Shown here piece by piece: positions 63,924 through 64,000 of a DNA stretch of 64,000 nt. The DNA lies in contig NZ_JAPONB010000003.1 in NCBI RefSeq assembly GCF_026676115.1, forward strand, positions 332,811-396,810. Reading direction: 5' to 3'. This DNA is from Salinimicrobium sp. TH3 (GTDB taxonomy: Bacteria > Bacteroidota > Bacteroidia > Flavobacteriales > Flavobacteriaceae). Position numbers and translations under genes: made by a program. The notes beneath the pieces are model-generated. The model saw nothing but the letters and a program-made list of their open reading frames with translations, searched no databases and was not told the origin of the DNA. Position 1 is the first letter of the stretch, and every line of letters starts with the position of its first letter.

Positions 63924-64000
63924 GGATCAAGAACAATTTCTGGGTTTTTGAGTTTTTAAGCAAATAATTTCTCAAGCCGATACAAGAAGAACTCTGTTTT

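Noticed and set aside
63757..63975. Minus-strand 72-residue open frame with GVAGFEPAASCSQSRRDNRATLHP
   Set aside because: It is the antisense of tRNA-Pro and its terminator; this peptide is a well-known false gene seen across tRNA loci.
1..64000. CRISPR arrays, rRNA genes or prophage
   Set aside because: No regularly spaced repeats, rRNA-like sequence or phage structural genes were seen.

Overview
The window reads as a chromosomal surface-polysaccharide locus of a Bacteroidetes bacterium, most likely a marine member of the Flavobacteriaceae. The reasons are low GC, Bacteroidetes-type -7 boxes (TAnnTTTG) upstream of several genes, few Shine-Dalgarno-like sites, many TTG/GTG starts, and protein families typical of that group (Wza/Wzc with a Tyr-rich tail, PHP-type tyrosine phosphatase, Wzi, four-helix-bundle protein). 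The genus is not established from the sequence.

Layout. 1-1943: a frameshifted four-helix-bundle gene, UDP-glucose 6-dehydrogenase and a strong hairpin terminator. 1979-6277 and 12606-16815: two copies of the same five-gene cassette, cysQ-DUF2061-cysC-cysD-cysN, which makes PAPS and clears PAP. Between them, 6361-12273: a Wzx-type flippase, a sugar aminotransferase, a minus-strand epimerase/GT2 pair and a 541-residue membrane protein. 17223-18029: a sulfotransferase gene with much higher GC than its surroundings. No PAPS reductase or sulfite reductase is present, so the PAPS is most simply read as donor for a sulfated glycan.

18728-36062 is a long plus-strand run: UDP-glucuronate 4-epimerase, an ABC flippase, a pyruvyltransferase-like protein, a KpsS-like capsule protein and a complete pseudaminic acid pathway (pseB, C, F, G, H, I). 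A MaoC hydratase, an extra GNAT, a formyltransferase-like protein and a PIG-L deacetylase are inserted between pseH and pseI. Then come a GT4, a polysaccharide deacetylase and two GNAT paralogues. 36070-51508 holds more glycosyltransferases, the likely Wzy polymerase, two more deacetylase-GNAT pairs, an AsnB-type amidotransferase and two minus-strand modification genes.

51800-61506 is the initiation and export end: a PglC-like phosphoglycosyltransferase with PglD-, PglE- and PglF-like enzymes (a UDP-diacetylbacillosamine-type pathway), then Wza, Wzc, a minus-strand PHP phosphatase and Wzi. The right edge is housekeeping: an AarF/UbiB kinase-like protein on the minus strand, tRNA-Ser(GCU), tRNA-Pro(UGG) and a terminator.

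Together the genes describe synthesis, modification and export of a complex acidic glycan. It probably contains a bacillosamine-type initiating sugar, uronic acids (possibly amidated) and a pseudaminic acid derivative, with sulfate and variable N-acyl groups. The features most worth following are the duplicated sulfate-activation cassette beside a transferred sulfotransferase, the acyl-modification genes inside the pse operon, and the repeated deacetylase-GNAT pairs.
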